A DNA stretch of 64,000 bases from Chromobotia macracanthus (lineage: Eukaryota; Chordata; Actinopteri; Cypriniformes; Botiidae), in NCBI GenBank assembly GCA_036877525.1, contig JAZGTH010000015.1, positions 8,145,001 to 8,209,000 on the forward strand. The letters are read 5' to 3'. The notes beneath the pieces were generated by a model that did no database searches, was not told the origin of the DNA, and saw only the letters and a program-made list of their open reading frames with translations. Made by a program: the position numbers and the translations under genes. Below are positions 34,537-48,535 of this stretch, one piece after another; position 1 is the stretch's first letter, and every line of letters starts with the position of its first letter.

Positions 34537-37500
34537 TCAGTTTTCCCGCCCCTCCTCAGTGTCCTCACCGTCTCCCTGGTTATCTGAAGTCCACAGCTGC
34601 AGAAGGAGGAAAACGTTTAGTCATGAACGCTGAAAGACCTGCTCTTTAGTCTTTTAGCTCCTGTAGCTCCTTTTAGATCCAATCACTTCTGATTGGATCA
34701 CCCAAAATGGGTCTTAATACGGTTTAGGAAAACAGCATTAAGTGTAAACAGCACTGATTAACCAAATGAGACCACTGATCTCAAAAATGTCTGAATGCTA
34801 AGACACTTTAATTGAAACTGCAACTAAAGAAATGTCTCACTGTCAAGTTGTCCCGCAGTAGCTGCATAATCAATGTGCTGTCTTTGTATGATTCTTCATT
34901 CAGTGAATCAAGCTCTGCAATGGCCTCATCAAAAGCCTAGAGGAAAAAGATCATCCACAAACCAATGTGATGTGTTATATGGGGATATATGGATATGTGA
35001 GGCTATGTTGAATTCATAATGCAATAGTGGGTAATGATCTTAATCTTACCGTTTTGGCAAGCTTACAGGCCTGCTCAGGCGAGTTGAGAATCTCGTAATA
35101 AAATACAGAGAAATTGAGAGCCAGGCCCAGACGAATTGGATGTGTGGGCTGCATCTCTGCCTTACTGATTTCAAAGGCATCCTTGTAGGCCTCCTGTGAA
35201 CTGGCAATGATAGCTGAAGACACAGAGGAAAAAAATGTCAATATAACTGTAATTACTCAAGATTTAATAAAAATAATACAAGTTAGTTCCAGTCCACTAA
35301 TTTGATTGGGCTAGTGTCATTGTAATAGTGCTGATATTTCATATAACAGCACTAACAGCACTAGGACACTTCAATGTTTGTATCACTCCACTTGTCTGTG
35401 ATTGCTATCTAACAGTTGTGTGTTACATGGCGATGTGCAGCTGTTGTCCAGCTTTGGCTTTTTCTGTTGACAGAGCAAAAATAAACTAAACAGCTGGCCA
35501 GACTATGTAAGAAATGAATGTTAAGACAATTGAACTGCATAAAAACTACACAAAGACAAGGAAGTACCATCTGCAAAGACTGCAAAATACAGTATGTTTA
35601 AGAAAGACAAAGAGGCAGTATTCTCCAGTGACTGAGTGGGCTGACATGAAAAAACACCATCCATTGCTTGAACGGTGAAATGATATTTACCACTAGAGGA
35701 CGGCAATGCTATACATTTTGTGGTAAGGATGGCTTTCGCTACAAAGCTTTGCACTACACATTTTGAGAGTGAGGCTTCTATTATGTAAATTACAAACTTT
35801 TAAACTCATCCACTCTTAAGGAAAATTAAAGGAACACACAACATTTAATTCTGTCACCATCAGCTGTACTGTACAATAAAAATGCAATTTGGTTTACTAT
35901 TTAATCTAATCTACTTTAAAGAATATCTTTCAAAATGATTATTTATTTGCTGATTTTAAGAAACTTTTCAACTTACATTTTATACCCCTTCACTTGGGTC
36001 AACAGGCAAAACACTCCTACAATGAAGTCAAAATTTCAAATACCTTAACATGTCAATTTTTAAACCAAATGCCTTTTCCAAGTTCCTAAGACACAATGCA
36101 TGTTTAGAACCATTCCCACTTTAGCAGGCAAGTCCACATCATGCCCATGACTACATAGAATGGTTTCATTTACTGTTTACAAATCTACTAGATTGTGATG
36201 CTATCTAGTGGAAAGTAAGCATCACCTAATGGACCTCGAGCTACAGACTGTTGCTAACCACCTAACATGCTTGATAATTTGCAAGGTATAATAGGTAAAA
36301 TAGTCATAAATCCAAAGTCCTCCATTTCACTTAATCCTTTAGCGGGCATAAAGAATTTCACTGTTAAGGATAATGTAGAATCTTTGACTTTAAATCAAAG
36401 GTTTTAGCTTAGCGATATTAGTCAGTACTAATCGAAGACTGGAGTTAGATAGTGTCAATGATACTTCAAAATGGGCCAAGGAAAATCAAAATGAATCAAT
36501 AAGAATTCTTATCCAAAAAAGGAAGACTTTGGACATTTCCTTTACTAACACTTCATTTGCTGTGAAGCAGGATTTAAGCTCCGCCCACACATTGGCTCTC
36601 ATTTGTTGGTAAGGTGGGTGGACTCACGTCTGCACCTGTCCCAATAAAGGAAGGAAATCAGCTTGCTAACCGTTTTCTCTGTAGACACAAGACCCTCTTT
36701 TTCTATCTCTTTCCCACAACGGAATCCCAGAGCCACGCCCCAAAAGCTTGTCAACCCTACTGTCACAGGAAGTCAGTCACATGATTCTTCCTGTTATGCA
36801 CTCAGGCCCTGTTCCTTTCTGACTCTGTCATGACCAATAATAGAGAACAAACCACTCTGAGGTCTGTACAGTGTCTACACTGTCTGTCTTCAAAAGAATG
36901 AATCAGCTATACCATAAAGCCCAGTAAACATCAAGCTGATGTGGAGCTGTTTAGTATGACATGAGATTCGGATTATTACCCAGGAAAAATGTGCTGCATT
37001 TACTCTTGAATTAGTCATTGAGGTTTTTATGAATGGGCCTCAACTGTTCAAAAAAAGATCATTTTTAAAGATTTACACCCCCCACTTCCTCTGAAGTTCA
37101 TGTCAACAGTTTGCGGAAATGGTTACATTTTTAGCAGAAGTGAACGTGTTTATGAGCAGGTGGTGTAGATATCATTAGTCAATACCAAAAGTGTGAGAGC
37201 AATAAAAATTGTCTAAATCCCTACATGACAACCTAGGTAACATAAGCCTACACTGTTAACCAGATTTAGTGAACCTAACCCCACAACCCCTCATATTATG
37301 TAGAGACTCAATGGAAGCGCTTACAGGTTTTCTCCTCGCCGACAGCCACCTCTGCCAAGTAGCGATAGTAATCGCCTTTCATTTTCAGGTAGAAGACTTT
37401 GCTTTCAGCTGGGGTCGCCTTAGGGATGAGGTACTTGTCCAGAAGAACCTGTAACAAACAGACAAAAAAACTGTTTTGAAGGTGTATTTGAGGGAAAACG

Positions 37501-40500
37501 GGAAATAACTTTCAGCTGGACAGAAAGCCAATAGTCGAGAGGGAGAGATAAGATACATAGTTCTGTAAAACTTGTTGCGAAAAACAAGCGCAGGTGAAAC
37601 AGCTGCAGTAAAATGTCTCCAGTACCAGGATGCCATTTAAGGTAAACAAAATAAAAGCTACTTTCTTTTATAAATTCGAGATTTTCAGCATTCTGGGCGC
37701 TTTTTGCGCAACAACTCTGGATTGCCGTTGGGGGTGACTGAGACCAGAAAGGTTGTATGGCTGCAGTTCCACAGATGCTTCTGAGACTATCCTTGGCAGA
37801 GAGGGGGAAGGAGAGAACAGGAAAATGGACTATGCCATGTGAGCTGGAGCTTGTGGAACTAGGTCATAGAGCTTGCTGGGCTCATTCACAGCTCGGCTGG
37901 CCTGATTGTTGCCACACTGAACAGAACCACAGGGCTGTCACTGCAATACAAGCCCTTTTTAATTGTCCAATGACTCTCTAACAGACCACACATAACCTAA
38001 AAGTCCTTAGATGAAGAACTGCAGCCTTTTAAGATCGAATCAACTGATTTTGTCATGGTCACTCTAATAGCATGTTTTGTCATCTCACTGGTCTGTGATT
38101 TTGATATGATCAAAGGTTAAACCAACAAAATTTGTTACATGCAGAATCAGACATGTTTTGCATCACAATATCTAGAGAACTGTTTAAGCATTATTTTGCA
38201 AATTAGTACTTAACCCTTAAGTCACATGGTGTTGATTAACCAATGACCTACTTATGCTTGCAATGGTGGTGAGCATGAGATTTCTGAAAGCAACTCAAAG
38301 CTGACAGATATACACAGCTATAGGTTTGCATAACCATCTGCCTCCCCATCCTTTCTACAACAAGTCAAGACTTGTAGACAGGAGATCACAGCAGTTTGTG
38401 TCAGGTGAGCTGTTTCATCCTATTTTGTGTGTGATAAAAGTGTGACTTTTCTGCTGACCCGAAATTTTCCTAATTTCCTCATAAATGTTTCCTCTTTTCC
38501 TAACATAAAGAAAAATGTTTGTCTAACATGTAAGAAAAGAGGTTTTAACATGAACATCAGCCTTCATCATACAGCCAACAATAACTTCACCGAAACCAAG
38601 CCAAGATCTTTTGTAATGTAACATTACAACACAATGTCTGGAACTACAACAGCAGTAAAGACCTCAATGTCACATAACATTAGGTTACATAACACATAGG
38701 AATTCAACCCATGACTTCACACTCTTACTGCACTCTCATGCCAAAGTGCTGAAGGTAAAAGTTTCTGGTTCTTAGAAAGGCTGCATGACAGTGGCCCAAA
38801 AACCATGAGCTCAGCCACTGTCATTATGAGATTAGAGAGGTGAGTCAACCTATGTAGTAACACAGAGCGCTACAACCTTCAGCCACTTTTATGTCATGCG
38901 CACAAACTGAATTTATCCCCCCGCCAATCTGACTCAGGTTGCCGTGGTCACAGCCTTCATCTTCCCCTGATCTCTCATCTATTTAGGACCTGGTGACGAA
39001 GATAGATAAAACAAATACTGTTTAAATGAATAGGTCTGACATCACAGCGATGTCACACCAGTGAGATAAGCTAAAGGTCTTTGTTTGGGCCATTTTTTTG
39101 GGTTTTCCTTGTACATAAGAACAGCCAGGCAATATTCTAGAGCCCTTGAATCAACGTGGGGTTAAGTGCCCTGCTGAAGTGGACAATGGGCTCAGGGGGA
39201 GATGAGTGGTCCTCTCTTGCAACTCACACAACGGCAAAGAGTCCATTGGATCATTGTCAAAAAACAAATTCGGGAACATGAAGGGTCGCATCTGCATCCA
39301 TCTATGGTAAAGCATTTTACTATGCCATGTATGGTCCACAGAAACACTGTGGTGCTCATGTTCTCTGGAGGCCTCTTCACTTCCCACACCTCATTACATA
39401 GCTTTCTCTCTCCCACCTAAGCAGCTGCTAAAAGCTAATTAGCGCCCATGCTCACTTACACTTTGGCTGGAGTCTCAAGAGTGATTGTGCTACTTATGGG
39501 ACACATGATTGTGAATTATGGCTTATAGAACTAAAGTGGACTTTAAACTCAAGTTTCTTGTGATGTTTACTGGTAAAAGGCCTTGGTGATTTGTTACTAG
39601 TAAACATACTGCTTCAATGTTGTTGTTACAGGTCAGTTCCACTGGTAATGTTATTAAAAAAGCTGCCAAAAGGTTGGCAAAATAATGGTAACTGGATCAA
39701 ATAAAATAGTGTTTTAAAGACCTTCATTGAAGACTTTGAAAAGGGACAAAATTGTTTGGGTTTAAATATCAGATAAATATTTCACTCTAAATTCAAATTT
39801 TACAACTTCTGCTTACAAACGCATAAATATATCTCTGGTGTATATTAAGACAAAGAGAAAGAAATCTAGTAACAAATTCAGGACAAAGTACATTCTGAAA
39901 TAACGCATCTATATCAAACTACGATTTCCACAGATGAAGACTGAAACAGAGGTTAAATAGACCCTGACCCCTTAAATCTGTCATCATCAAGGAGGGCTCT
40001 CGCCTACAATAATTGTCCTGAGGAGAAGACACCTGTGTGTGTGTTGGGACAAATGAGATCAGTCCTGGACTAATAGGCTTGTCTGAAAGAGGTCCTTGCT
40101 CATAATGAGTAATTAATGCAAGCAGGATTATCAGCCTACATTAATCACCAACACTTAGAATAAAGAAACTGGGATAAGCACAGAGAATTTCACTTTTCAA
40201 ATTTATATAGGATGTATACATTTTTCGTATACTGGAAATGCTGACAGTAGAATGACCTTTAGAGACTTACTGATGCTGTATGTATGTATGTATGTATGTA
40301 TGTATGTATCCCTAGGCCAAACATAACTTATTTATTCTGAATGTTTTACACTTCAGACTGGGATTCATTTAGTTTTAAAGAACAAAACTGAGATTTTTAC
40401 CAGGACATCATTGCAGATCTCTTTCAACTCCTTCTCGATCTTTTCCCGATATTCCTTGACCATTTGCTGCTTCTTATCGCTGCCCTCTGTCTTCTGCTCG

Positions 40501-40694
40501 ATGCTGGAGACCACTCTCCAGGAGGAGCGGCGGGCTCCCACCACATTCTTGTAGGCCACAGAGAGCAGGTTGCGTTCCTCATTAGACAGTTCAATGTCAC
40601 CCTCAGTGACAGCCTTCATAGCGGCTGCCATATCATCATAGCGCTCTGCCTGCTCGGCCAGCTTGGCTTTTTGCACTAGCTCACTCTTGTCCAT
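34537..40694 (-). CDS. ywhab: 14-3-3 protein beta/alpha
   Basis: Five coding exons: 40401-40694 (start MDKSELVQKAKLAEQ), 37325-37448, 35050-35213, 34841-34936 and 34537-34596. Sizes 294, 124, 164, 96 and 60 bases match the standard 14-3-3 gene plan. The product is 245 residues, fully open, ending TEEGREN. Phosphopeptide-binding residues K49, R56, R127 and Y128 are present. The helix with LDKYLIPKAT and the N terminus favour beta over zeta (zeta has LEKFLIPNAS). It forms cytosolic dimers that bind phosphoserine/threonine motifs on many signalling proteins. A non-coding first exon (about 42623-42660) lies upstream, and the 5' UTR continues at 40695-40706. Introns (35214-37324, 37449-40400, 40707-42622) contain no other gene that I can see. 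Teleosts usually have two ywhab copies; which one this is cannot be said. Confidence 0.95.
40279..40309. repeat. (GTAT)n microsatellite
   Basis: About eight tetranucleotide units just downstream of the first coding exon of ywhab, in intron DNA. Confidence 0.9.
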
Positions 40695-42622
40695 GGCTGC
40701 TCCGTGCTGAGAAGAAAGAGTTAGAATTTAGGGTTACAGAGTTCAACCAAAAACTTCTAATTTACTTTCAGGACCTCATGAAAGCAAAATTAAGTGTTGT
40801 GGCTTTTAGTTAATGTGTGTTAGATCTGAGGCTATATATACCAGCATGCTTAAACTGCTTAAAAAAATGTGGGCCAAAATACTGATGACTCATCCTGCAC
40901 ACACAGATTTTTTTTGTCCAATTAAACACTTACAATGCATCACACACATCTTTAAAAACTAAATAAACAGCTTTCTATCAAATGTTGGCCCTATCACCAA
41001 GTCCAAAATAAGCATAACATCAACTGCAATATTTCTCGTAGTTTATCACTGCCAGTGCCAGTCTGCGGTCTAACTATGAATGTTCATGTTATGTCACAGG
41101 TCAGAGGCTACTGATTTAATGCAGGTCCACTACCAAGAACAGAAATAAAATAAACTGGACAATGATCTATGCTAAAATGCTAATAAAATGAACACTAATT
41201 CATTTATGTTATCTGCTGGAAACATAAAACCTTTAAACACACCGGATTCTTATGACCGCTTTCTGTTGCTTTCATATAAAAACAAGCCATCATACCATGC
41301 TATTTTTGAGCACCATTACGGTCATTAAATTATGTAAGGTATTAGGCAAAAAAGTGAGAGCAAAAATAAAAAAAAACACACAAGCAAACCTTTTAAAGAA
41401 ACGATCAAAGTGTTGTCACGTGTATTACACAAAGAAAATGCAAGCTATGCCGTAAGTATTTGCCCTCCTGGGTGGCATTACAGTGCGAGGAAATATGCGG
41501 ATGTGCTTTTCTCGCCAACCACGCCCAGTTTCCCATAGTTACCCATTTACACGCTATTCATATTACGGTTTCCTAATGAGTTGATTTAACTTGTCAGGGC
41601 ACAAAAAAACCAACATTTCAGTAGTTATCGTTTAATCACAGGATCACTGAAGTGCAGTGCTACTTGCTGACTACACAGAGCGTAACCGGTAGCAGCAGAA
41701 TAGAGGCGTATGATTTTTTTTATCTCGCTAACTTTATCATATTAATACATACAAACATCAACGATTTCAATTCAACAGGAACGCGCAGTACAGCAAATGT
41801 ATTACACATTTCGCCAGAATATAGCATCGTAGTAAAAAATAACCCTGATCTCTGGTTAAAACCAAGTTAGCTTGCTGGCTAAGCCACATGAAGACAGGTC
41901 TGCCCTGCCCATCTTCATGGTCGACTGACCTCACAGTCAAGAATCCTGCGCTGCTCTCTGTACAATCCATAGACCACCAACTAATTATAAGCATTTACAC
42001 AAGATTTGTCTGATCACTGGACTGGCGATAAACAAATGGATGCCGCTGATTGTCAGGCGGGTCACTCGATTGCGAGATGCATGACATTAAAAAATGCGCT
42101 TGTCTGATATTATTATCAACCAGATGACCCAAAACACCCTAATATAAATAAAGTGTGTTTGTAGTAACGTTAAAGACAATAGCACTGATCAGACTACATA
42201 AAGATGACTATATTACTAGACGTATAAAAAACTGTTTCAAATGATCTCTTTCACGAAAAATACAGTGAATTGTTCGTTAACAATGCTTTACATAAGGATG
42301 AGCATAAAGAATGCTATTGAAAATTAAACGAAAAGATATCCAGAGACATGGCGTTAAACATTTATTTTTGAGTAATGCATTTCCATCATTGTAAGATCGA
42401 GCAAACCAGACAACCCACCACCAGCAGGAAACAAAAAGGGGCGGCCTAGATATGTCAAGCAAAATCTTATTGTTCATTTTCATCACGTTAGCCTCATCAG
42501 CTATCCAGTCTCTTGCCGTGTATGGACAATCGCTATTTGCATTCCAGTTTATTTTGCAGAATAAAACACGATCTTTTTCGTCAGACTGAACGAATTTATC
42601 TGGATCCGTTGTATTCTCTTAC

Positions 42623-42780
42623 CTGAGTGTCGGGGATAAACTACGGTCCTGTCGGAGCTAAGCTAACCTCGGCTCACAGCTGATTCTCACAGGCTGTAGG
42701 GCTAATCCACGGGGTTTCCCTCCAATCAGACCAGCCCCAGGAGCCGAGACAAGGCTGGGCCATGTGACGTCAAAGGTAAC
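42623..42780 (-). promoter_or_regulatory. ywhab: ywhab first exon and CRE-containing promoter
   Basis: A strong minus-strand donor (CTCAG|GTAAGAG) ends a non-coding exon at 42623. About 100 bases upstream on the minus strand is a perfect cAMP response element palindrome TGACGTCA (42765-42772), overlapping an E-box CATGTG. A CCAAT motif (42722-42726 on +) lies between. The patch is CpG-richer than its surroundings. The start site itself is inferred. Confidence 0.6.
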
Positions 42781-45724
42781 CAAGGCGACGGCTGACTTCA
42801 CGTAGTCTATGATTGTACTAGAGCCGATGTGAGATTCAGTGGTGCACCATTTTCCCTCCATTTTTCCTTCCACGTCCTCCTTTTTCCCTTCACCCCTACC
42901 CTGTGCCACAAAAATCTTTCTCTGTCTTTAAATCTTTAACGCTGGTTGGGTTTTTTCTAGCAATTTTCTAGAACCGTTGCAATATGAGGTACCCTTAATG
43001 GGAACGTAAAATGATTTATTTTGGCTGTAAAATATTGTCTTAATTTGACTTTTTACCTAGTCTACACAAACAGTATTTGTCGTAATGAGATTCGTCGTAA
43101 TGGGCCCTCATCTAAATATGTGAAATTAAAATAAGAAATAATGCATGTAATCGACTGTTAAAATCTATTCTTTATTTGTTATTACTAGATAGAACATGTT
43201 GAATTGAACTCGTTTATCCTTTGAAAAACATGGAGCAATCACGTAACACTATAGAGACTGTGAAGAGCCTTTCATAGACAAAATTAGAACACAGAACATA
43301 CAGAGCTTTCTGGGTAGAAGAGGAGCTATTTCTGCACTACTCCAGTTTGTTTCCATGGGGAAATGAATCTATTTTCTACATTGTCGCATGTCCTACCATC
43401 AGATATGAATTCAGTAACCTATTTCAGGGCAAAACCCTGTATTATTGGTATGCAGGATCAGTCCACAGTGAGACCAATACACATGTGCAACTGATTTGTA
43501 CTAACATATGCAGTAGCAATTTTATTCAAATGTAAATCTGAACAGTGGTTACAGAGTTTGCTGTATGACTAGTAGGACAGGTTTTTAGTTTACTTAAAGC
43601 CACACCCCAGTACAGCACTCAGAGTATGGTGAGATTCACTGACTTAGGTATTCTATGGCTTTGTTCGACACTATGGTTCACACGCTCATGGTTTGGTTAT
43701 GCCAGTGCAGTGAGCTTACAGAGAAAGCAATGCAGTGAGGAATTATAAAATGTCTTAACCTTTGCAAAAGGGTGGGGAGAGATGCTTCCCTCTCTTGTTT
43801 ACAAGAGGACTAGTCTTTCTGCAGCTTGTCATTTCAAACACATAAATGTCTTCAAAGAATGTCACTCTATGCTCATGAAATAATAGGTTAATGGCAATAG
43901 GGCACTTGCTGCTTTGTATGTTAGTATTCACCTTATATGCACCAATGAAGAGTCACTTAGCCACTTAGACAAATGTTCCCTCAGGGTGCAGTTGTAAATC
44001 AGCCAAGTTGTTAGTAATACCTATACACTAATAAAGAGCATTTATTGGAATGACACCAATTTCTCTACAGATCAGAAACCTCAATTGTTATTGTAAATGC
44101 TTTAAATCAATGAGACAAATTATTCACTGAACTTTCCTCTTCTCAGTGACATAAAAGTGACATACTGTTTCCCAACAATATATAAAACATTCTATAAAAT
44201 AACACAATGCTGTACATTATAAATTGGTTAAAACAATTGTGTCATTTTCTTAAAAACAAATATTGAAGTGAGTTTTATTTATTTTGTATTTCTCATTCAA
44301 TCTATTTTGTTACTGATACATCTGCTTTAGAGATACTGTCATAACATGTCATGCCTTTTTGACTAGGTTGACTAACTGTAAACCTGTTAAAATAGTTTTT
44401 ACAAGGAATGCTTTCACTCAGAACAAAATTACGTAACTCAAAAACCTGGTTTACCATACATCTGTTTGCCATTTTAGCTGTTACAACGCAAATAATTGGT
44501 AATAGTGCCGACTGCTGGTCAACAAATTCTACTACAATTGGTATGCAAATTATTACTTCCCACTGCTGAAGGACACTTCAAACACAAAGCTAGACTGTAA
44601 ATACATTCTTTTGTTTTGATATAGACATGAATCAGGATTAATTTATATATTAATTTATAATTTATTAGGAATAATGTATTATAATATATACACAAAGTGC
44701 TATATTGCTTCCTCAATAGATTTACAAAAGCCCTTTGATGAAGAGCACCCCTCCCTGGCACTGAGTGATTCTTTCAGCCCAACACTAAAGATGAATTGTT
44801 GTGTTCTCTGTCACGTTATATAAATTGATCATAACAATGCAATGCAACGATGTCACAGCCTAGCATTCAGATAGATATTTGAACTTTAAAAGAATATTAA
44901 TAAGACTGTAATATTAATAAGATGCAGCATACGGAGCAAGTACAGACGTGTACAATGCTGCTTTTTAATCATGGTCTTCGCCTTTCTTTGCCTTTGCCTG
45001 TTTCCTGACAATCTTCTGCTGAGACTGCATCTTATGTTTTATGAGCCATTATTTATTATTAACAAAAAAGAAAACTCAAAATAAAGAATATAACATGCGC
45101 ACGAGTTATGCCTTTTGGTTACCAAGTAAATTTGACCAGCTAACTAAATCAGAGGTCAGCCGGTTTTAGTCTCAACACCTTTCAAGAAGGACAGACCCTT
45201 AATATATATCTCCTGCATTAAAGAAAACATTTATAGGTTGATTTACACATTGGGCTGCATAATTATGACAGAGGGGGAAAGTTCAGTTAGGCACCAGACA
45301 CCAAAAAATGCAATTGGTTGGGTGTAAACTAAAATAAAGAGCATAAAATGAAGTTGCTCGACACCATAGTAATATAATTTTATTTTATTAAATGACCAAT
45401 AATTGAATGATTAATGATCACACAATGAATACATAAGAAATTCTACAACATAGCGCACTTTAAATGTCTTGCGCCATTGTGACTGAATGGACGCGGTTAT
45501 GGCATGTTTACACTAATACAATTACATTATGACACTAATACAGTTGCACAGTAATATTTACATTAATTCTAACTAAATTATTATCTTTATAAACTTAAAC
45601 TGATTTTATGTTTCTTTGTTGCTGCAACAAGCGTTAACGGAAACAGCTGCTTTGAGAAAGTTAGCATGTAGATCATGCGCACTAGTCCGGCAGAGGCTGT
45701 CGGCACTAGATAAGAGTTTTCAAC
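42781..45724. other. Intergenic stretch between ywhab and the paraoxonase gene
   Basis: The two genes are transcribed away from each other. The sequence is AT-rich, with only short unsupported open frames. No RNA gene or transposon was recognised. Confidence 0.55.
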
Positions 45725-48535
45725 ATGGAGAAGTTAACTGTAGGCATACTCTCGCTTTTAATTATAGCTATTTCAGTTTTGATCGGAGAAAGGCTCATAA
45801 CGTTAAGGTTGGTCTATTTGTCAACTTGCATTTTCTCAGAATATGAAAGTACCAGTCGTTGTACTTTGCGATTGCAATGCATATTTTCTTTCTAAAAGCT
45901 GCGTCTGATGTTGCTGACCTACATTGTCACTGGCAAAGGTTGCTATATCCATGTATTGTTTTCAACGTTCACAGGCATGTGATACTTTCCTCTAGAGAAA
46001 TGAAGCAAAACTATCTCCCTAACTGCCACCTGATAGAGGGCATAGGTGAGTTAAACACGCTGCATCTTTTCTGACCAGGTTTCATTTCCTGGACGTGCTT
46101 ATGCAGAATAAATGCCATGTGTTGCCTGTGCTAATTGTAAATGGTTTGGTCATGTAAATGTGGGCTTAATTTCCTGATTCAACAACGGATAGCGTCTTAA
46201 TAAAACCAAGAGTACACAGTACATAGACTTGTAAGAAGGAGCATTTTAGTCGTCCATAATAATAAGCCATATGCAGCCTCTGTGTTTATAACGGGCTATT
46301 CGTTTGACTTACAAAACACTGTAGTGATGTTGCTTCCGTGTTTTAACAGAGTTCGGGGCTGAAGATATCACAATACTTGAAGATGGGTTGGCCTTTCTGA
46401 GCTCTGTATGTCATATTAATGTATCTCTATAAATAACTTTAATGTGGTTTACCTCTATAAACCACTTTAAACCACTTATACACCTTTATAATCCACATTA
46501 AAGTGGTATATACCACATAATTTCGTGTATTTTATTATATAATAAACTTATTACATTAATATGTTCTATTCACATTTGTAACCCCAATGCAATGCTCGTT
46601 TAATAGAAGCAAACAGGAAATCACCATGAAACACTTCATCATAAAATATAGATATTGACATTTAATAAATAATTTAAATAGTCAGACAATAGCAATGTAA
46701 CCACACTTCTGTATATGTTTAAATAAATAGGGCTTGAAGTATCCAGGCCTACCGTTCTATTCAGATGACCCTGGAAAGATCTATACTCTGAATCTATTGG
46801 ATTCTGGACTGAACATTCAAGCATTGAACATCAAGGGAGAATTTGACAAAGATTCTTTTAATCCACATGGAATTAGTTTGTACACAGATGACAAAGGTCT
46901 GGAGATTTTTGTGCCATAAATGTTTTCTTGATGGTTTATGTAGCACAAAATTTAAGTAATTTTTCATTGACTTCTTATCTTTACCATTGAATTTACAGAA
47001 TTCCAATTATAGACCTTAGATGGAATTCCTTACATATGATTAGTTGTTTCAATGGAATACAAGCTATTACTGAATGTATGATGCTTCAAAATGTTATTTG
47101 GTAGTCAATTGTATAATACATAACACCTAAGCACATAAGAGAATTTGCTTGTGCAATTATGTGACAACATGCAATTATGTTGTCTGAAGGCAGAACGGAA
47201 AACTGACCACCTAGTGGTAAAACAATAACTTTACATTTGCTTAAAGGTGTAATCTTCAGGAACAAATGTGATAATTTGATAAAAACTTAACAGCAAATTC
47301 TTTTCTCACTACAGATGGCACCAGATATTTATTTGTTGTTAATCATCCTCAAGGCAAGAGTCAGGTGGAGATTTTTAGATTTGTTGAAGAGGAAGACTCT
47401 CTCCAATACATGAAGACAATTAGACATGAACTCCTAAAGAAGTGGGTGCTTCATTAAACCACAGCAAATCTTGTTTAAATGTCTTAAACCTAGTCAGAGA
47501 ATAATGTCCAGTTTATATATGTGCAATTTGTTAGTGTGAATGACATACTAGCTGTGGGTGCCGAGAGCTTCTATGCCACCAACGATCATTACTTCACTAA
47601 TGGGATTCTCAAGTTTCTGGAGCGTTTTCTGTCTTTGGCCTGGTGTGATGTCATCTACTACAGTCCTGAGACTGTGCAGGCTGTGGCGGGAGGCTTCCTT
47701 TCTGCCAATGGCATAAATATCTCCCCAGACAAAAGGCAAGTTTCTGAAGAAACTTTCTAATATTACAATATGAAAGATATTATATATGCATTAAACAAAG
47801 TATTTGGAGTGTTGTTCTGTTCCTATGCTATTCATGCAAAAAACATTTTCTTAATTTCCCTTTTTTAGGCATTTATATGTATCAGATATTCTGAACCATA
47901 AAATTGTTGTCATGGAAATAGAGGAAAACACTATATTGTCTCGTTTAAAGGTAAACTAAAAAACATGCTCATACTTTGTGCATTGAGACCTGTATGGTAC
48001 TGTATGGTACCTGTAAGCATGTTATTTTTTCTTACATAGGAAGTTGATGTAGGGTCATTATGCGACAACATTGAGGTGGACAGTAAAACTGGTGATTTGT
48101 GGCTGGGCTGCCACCCAAATGGTCTCAAATTTTTACTTGCTGATCTGAATGATCCACCTGGATCTGAGGTGTGTGTGTGTGTGCTGGACAAACATATTTA
48201 TAGTATTTGTTTACTGGTTTTATGTATAAATAATTATTTTGTCGCTGTTTCATTTTACTTGTCATTCATTTGTAAAGAAATATATTTGCTTTAATAATGT
48301 TAATAATAATGTCAAAATTCCCTCCCCCACCCACCCAAAAGAAAAACTAAAATACTTGCATGTTCTACTTTAGGTGATCCAGATTCAGGACATTCTCTCT
48401 GAAAAGCCACAGGTGATGCAGGTATATGCAGATGATGGCAGTGTGATTGTGGGTTCTTCTGTGGCAGCTCGATATGAAGGGAAATTACTTATTGGAACAG
48501 TTTATCTGAAAGCTCTTATCTGTGATCTCAAGTAG
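45725..48535 (+). CDS. pon: Paraoxonase (serum paraoxonase/arylesterase family)
   Basis: Nine exons: 45725-45807, 45975-46045, 46350-46405, 46731-46896, 47315-47441, 47535-47735, 47869-47950, 48040-48168 and 48374-48535. The product is 358 residues (human PON1 355), fully open. Calcium-site and catalytic residues of the six-bladed propeller are all present: E56, D57, H116, H136, N170, N226, D271 and N272, matching human E53, D54, H115, H134, N168, N224, D269 and N270. The disulfide pair C45 and C355 is kept, as is the Cys in LGCHPNG. The hydrophobic N terminus (MEKLTVGILSLLIIAISVLI) fits the uncleaved signal anchor of this family. The enzyme hydrolyses lactones and aryl esters and is Ca2+-dependent, secreted or membrane-bound. 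The intron after exon 6 uses GC-AG (AAAAG|GCAAGT). A poly(A) signal AATAAA is near 48551. Fish PON genes do not map simply to PON1, 2 or 3, so no number is given. Confidence 0.94.
46436..46516. repeat. Nested inverted repeats in pon intron 3
   Basis: ACTTTAATGTGG (46436-46447) is the exact reverse complement of CCACATTAAAGT (46493-46504). Between and beside them lie GTGGTTTA/TAAACCAC and the palindrome GTGGTATATACCAC. The block can fold into a hairpin with sub-stems and may be a small MITE. Confidence 0.7.
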
